Source: Chrysomallon squamiferum (Eukaryota > Mollusca > Gastropoda > Neomphalida > Peltospiridae). Taken from it: a stretch of DNA of 42,500 bases. Shown in pieces: positions 38,450-42,500 of this stretch; the stretch's first letter is position 1; the number at the start of each line of letters is the position of its first letter. The notes below the pieces were generated by a model that ran no database searches, was not told the DNA's origin, and saw nothing but the letters and a program-made list of their open reading frames with translations. The position numbers were made by a program, and so were the translations under genes. The DNA lies in assembly GCA_012295275.1 (NCBI GenBank), contig CM022673.1, positions 8,252,811-8,295,310 of the forward strand. Direction: 5' to 3'.

Positions 38450-38770
38450 TTATCAGTAATACCAAGATATATATTGTTAGTAAATACATTTTTAAAAAAC
38501 AGTATTATCTGTAAAACCAAGATATACATTGTTAGTAATAAAAGTGATGTTATTAATAATAATAAGGTATAAATTGTTAGTGAATAAATAATAAAAGTGA
38601 TATTATTAATAATAATAAGGTATAAATTGTTGGTGAATAAATAATAAAAATGGATATTGTCTGTACTAGTAAAATAAACTATGTTTTTTGTTTTTTACAA
38701 AAGATTCTGTAATATCAAATTATACATTGTTAGAGAATAAATATTGAAAAATATATTATCATTAGTGAAT
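38450..38770. repeat. Degenerate ~53-bp minisatellite upstream of the aquaporin start
   Basis: Two close copies (AAAGTGAT.TTATTAATAATA with AAGGTATAAATTGTT) start 53 bases apart at 38541 and 38594. More diverged units with ACCAAGATATACATTGTTAG lie on both sides. The array lies in the presumed leader intron of the aquaporin gene. Confidence 0.75.
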
Positions 38771-38939
38771 AATATATAAAAACTTTGTAACACCAAAACA
38801 CTGTGCGTAAAATATACCAGCTATCTCATATGTTGTAACAAATCATGCTCGTTAAAATATGGTATTAACTATAATTATAATTTAAATACATTATCTCTTA
38901 AATGGATATAAATTTTATATACTCAAAAATATGTTAATA

Positions 38940-39320
38940 AGAATATCTAAAAACACAATGTTAACAAGAATATTTATAGGTGTCATTTATCTAAACACAC
39001 AATGTTTGTAACTGTATCAGTGTATGTACAGTGTCAGTTATCTAAAAACAAAATGTTCATCAAAATGTACAGTTTCAATTATCAATAAACACAGTGTTTT
39101 TAACTGTATCTACAGTTAGTTATCGAAAAACACAATGTTCATAACAAAATGTACCATCAGTTGTCTAAAAACAGAGTTCATAATAATATGTACATTGTCA
39201 GTATAAAAAAATAAAATGTTCATAACAATTCATACAGTGTCAGTTATCTTAAACACCATATTTATAACAATATATAAAGTGTCAGATATTTAAAAACACA
39301 ACCTTCATGACGATCTCGAT
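38940..39320. repeat. Second degenerate minisatellite, ~50-60-bp unit
   Basis: About seven diverged copies of a unit of the type CAGTTATCTAAAAACACAAT followed by GTTCATAACAA.ATGTACAGTG. Examples begin near 39036, 39117, 39150 and 39239. It is unrelated in sequence to the array just before it. Confidence 0.7.
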
Positions 39321-39553
39321 TACAAATAACTTCCCTGTAAAAACACATTAAACACTGACAGATATGATTAAAAATAGCCTACATACTGTTAGAAGCGGCA
39401 TAAGAAAATAAGAAATAAATGTATCTATGTAAAGGATCAGTAATTCTGAAAAACTGATTTAACTTTTGCTGGAATTAAAATCTAATAAATTATGACTTGA
39501 TATCAAAGATACTCTAAAACGATAGTGATAATAATTTTAAAAAAAATATATAA

Positions 39554-39590
<37 letters not shown>

Positions 39591-41398
39591 GAATAAAAAA
39601 AGAAAATAAATAAATAAATAAATAATTCTTAAAAAAAAAAGTAGCAGCAAAAGATTTTTTTAACCCAGTGAAAAGATTACCTTGATTAAGTTAAGAAACA
39701 CTGTGCAGAGCTGGTGAGTATAAATTGGCTAACTTCCCATTACTGATTAGGCTGGAGACAGATGTCTTTGAAATTTCCGAGAAGCACATAAAAACCTGTT
39801 AAAAACACACTCCAGTTTCTGTAAGCGAAGAGGAAATATTTATTAGTTTCATTTACTTTTTGTGGAGGTGTAACAGTTTCAAAATGTATTCCCTTGTTCT
39901 GAGTAAGAAAGTCGAAAGTATTAATTATTTCTGAATAACAGTTTTAAAATATGTCTGTTGATGATGAAAACCCCAGAAAACTTCACTTCGTCTTTGAAAA
40001 TCACCTCTGCTTCAACAATGGGTTCCTTGGATACACACACACATGCAGCTTAATGTGAAACTTACCTCTAAGGAAAAGTTACCTTATACCCTTCAATGGG
40101 TCATGCTTTTTAAATCTGATAAAAAATAATGCGACCGTACAAATCTGTTTGTAGCTAACACAATTGTTATAACCCAGTAATAATAGTATCTCTGTCACTT
40201 CTGAGTCACAACTTCAGTTATAAAACATCAATTTAGGGTCGGAAGATTGCAGCTTAGCTGTTACAGAATTGATCTACCCAGTAATAAGGGTAATTGACTA
40301 TTTTATATTAAAAACAACATTAATCGCTTGTAATTTCATGACTAGAAGAAATTTGCATATAACTTGTTGCTAAAAATGGAACAACAATAATAAAATGGCA
40401 GCAGTGTGTGTCCCTTCTGGTTATACAAAAACTACTGTTTGACATCCATTGAATTTTAATAATAAAATGTGCTAAGCTGTCATTAAAGAAATATTAATTC
40501 ATTCATTCTTGTTCAAATATTAATTCAGTCAGTCTTATCAAAATGTGCTCTTGAACAGCTATTTCAAAATGTGCTCCATAGCTTTTTTTATTTGCCTCTG
40601 CTCATGGTTCTCACACAAAACCTCAATGGAGATTTATGGAAATATTACATACTTCCAATCACCAGATTTAAATGATTTTATGGACCTTTCAAGGACAATA
40701 ATGATTACTTTCCAACACATCTGTACATTCACATCTGACTTTCTAACAAAATATTGTTTCAGAATAAATACTGATACCAGAAAACTGTACAACGGAACAT
40801 TTTAAATATCGTAACATGTTCATTTTTTATGGCCTTTTAATTTGTTGAACATTTTCATGAAATGTATGAGTACTTAAATTTGACAACTTTCAAATGCTTG
40901 CCTTTTGTGAGTTTTAAGGATCATGTGAACTAAAATATAGGTTTATGTAAGATTGTATTGTCATCAATTTCATACTGAAACAACAACAGTACTGCAGTAA
41001 TTATTTACAGAAACAGAAAAAAAAAAAAAAAAAAGGAAGAAAACCAATTAGAAAACCAATAAAAATTAAATCAATTGTTAAAATGGTGCAAGTATTCCAT
41101 TACATGCAGCGATAATACAATGCTCACAGACATTAAACAAATATGATAAATAAATAACTAAAAACTAGTAGATTATTATTACTATTGCTGTTGCTACCAC
41201 TTTTACTTCCAATACTACTACTAACAGTAAAATAATTAGTTAAGAATAATAATTTCTAAGCCATATATCTGTGTATATTATGCTTGACACAGTTAAATGC
41301 AAATGACATTTATTTTATATATTCAGCACTAGCAAAAAAATAAGACTTTATTTCAAAATAGTTAAATAGAAACTGTAATGATGATGATGAAGATGATG

Positions 41399-41435
<37 letters not shown>

Positions 41436-41741
41436 AAACAAGCACTGTGTTTTTAATTTGTGGGCCTATACACAATACATAATAAAATGCAATTTTGTAT
41501 ATTTTGATTAATCTCCATTAGCAAGCAAAGAAAATATTTTCCATCAAAATAATTAAACTGAAATAATAAATAAATAAATAATGTCTTACATGGCATGTGT
41601 ATATATATATCTGATCTAGAAAAGTACTAATTATCTTAGGGATGGTACATAACTGATTGTTACAAAAAGGTTCAAGGAGTGTCTCTTAAGTATTAGCATG
41701 AAAAGACTGGCACTCTGGACAAATTTATGCCTGTCTTATAA

Positions 41742-41786
<45 letters not shown>

Positions 41787-41932
41787 CAACAACAACAGTT
41801 ATTTAAAAAACCCACAATTTAAAGCAACAACAACAGGAATATAAAAACTTGTATTTTCGTATGACAGTGGCACCGGAACGCGAGACTGAAAGAGAGAGAA
41901 AGAAAAAAATAGTAATCTTTAGGAGTACTTAC
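39321..41932. other. AT-rich region, presumed aquaporin leader intron
   Basis: No supported coding exon. It contains (AAT)n at 39557-39590, (GATGAT)n near 41380 with poly-A at 41404-41432, and (CA)n at 41744-41784. It lies between the aquaporin coding exon acceptor and the leader exon candidates to the right. Confidence 0.4.
41744..41784 (+). repeat. (CA)n microsatellite
   Basis: About twenty CA dinucleotides followed by (CAA)n. Confidence 0.95.
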
Positions 41933-42046
41933 ATTACAAAATCGGGTTACTATGTTAAATCACTCCAGCTACGTCAGCACTTAGGAACAGACGTTGTTGA
42001 TGTCGTAGTTTGTTAGGATTCTGATGCTGTTGTTACTGTATACTGG
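41933..42046 (-). other. Candidate untranslated leader exon of the aquaporin gene
   Basis: On the minus strand a perfect donor (TTTTGTAAT|GTAAGT) ends here, and a TATACAG acceptor lies around 42047. The stretch contains TGACGTAG at about 41969-41976, a relative of the motif found before the plus-strand genes. If it is a first exon instead, the transcription start would be nearby. Linkage to the aquaporin gene is inferred from position only. Confidence 0.3.
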
Positions 42047-42325
42047 CAGAATATACATGTTTCTAACCAATCATGAATCTACGGCGATCGATAAGTTTAT
42101 TTAGAACATCTGGGTTACACTGGCCTCAATTCGAAAAATATTTGCCTCTTTAAGTATGTTACATAATATCAACCGCTGTCATTAAAACACATGCGATATG
42201 ATTTAATTGTAATAGGACATGGTAGAAACCGGTATATCTCATATTTAGGCACTTATTTTAAAAAATTTAAAAAAAATTAATACTCATCGCATAAAACATG
42301 TTTAGCCATAGGAAGAAAATATTAC

Positions 42326-42500
42326 CTCGAAAACACTTAACTGTGTCTGCGCTATGATCGACTCGGCAAAACACACTGACCTCCGATTGAAACCATCTCG
42401 CAAGTAGATGACAGCAACGTCTTGTGTTTTGACACGTGACACTTCAGGCGGTTTTATTTGTCGTCTTAATGTTGCTGTTTCGGGGGTGTTTGAACAATTT
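42326..42500 (-). other. Candidate first leader exon or promoter region, minus strand
   Basis: This edge is noticeably less AT-rich than the rest. A donor (TTTTCGAG|GTAATA) sits at 42326. Upstream in transcript sense are a short frame (MVSIGGQC...) that stops after 14 codons, and an E-box-like CACGTG at about 42433. It could be the aquaporin first exon or belong to a gene beyond the window. Confidence 0.25.

Overview
This window is strongly AT-rich eukaryotic DNA. It has spliced genes with many small exons, long simple-sequence repeats and scattered transposon remains. There are no operons, ribosome binding sites or prokaryotic signals. The gene content and repeat style suggest an invertebrate, most likely a lophotrochozoan such as a mollusc; this is an inference, because nothing here fixes the species.

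Layout. (1) 1-781, minus strand: two exon-like fragments of a FLYWCH/MULE-transposase-type gene running off the left edge, separated by a 25/28-bp minisatellite. (2) 2418-6184, plus: a complete seven-exon gene for a secreted DNase I-family endonuclease (294 aa) with every catalytic residue I checked present and a basic C-terminal tail. (3) 6755-8091 and 9404-11429, plus: two neighbouring paralogous genes for small single-pass membrane proteins (64 and 161 aa). Both start with an 18-nt coding microexon (MSVLKQ / MSILKQ), followed by an exon carrying the membrane span. I recognise no known family for them. The sequence TGACGTAAT stands upstream of all three plus-strand genes. (4) 14090-22832, minus: a 15-exon atypical calpain (692 aa) with an N-terminal MGC acylation signal, a C/H/N triad and two C2-like domains, but no EF-hand domain. 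One intron carries a Tigger-type DNA transposon remnant. (5) 22.8-34.8 kb: gene-poor. A decayed hAT-like element holds a gypsy-type integrase fragment, with local duplications nearby. (6) 34834-38394, minus: an AQP11/12-like unorthodox aquaporin in two coding exons. Both NPA boxes are degenerate (SPL and HPV), and one base too many at a CCC run breaks the frame. Possible leader exons lie near 41.9-42.4 kb.

The exon chains of the three plus-strand genes and of the calpain keep frame through every junction, which is the main internal check. The aquaporin keeps frame only if one base is dropped. I see no metabolic or defence operon. The items that look least described are the paired MSxLKQ membrane genes with their shared promoter motif, the acylated calpain, and the complementary dinucleotide tracts that flank exons in both the DNase and calpain genes.
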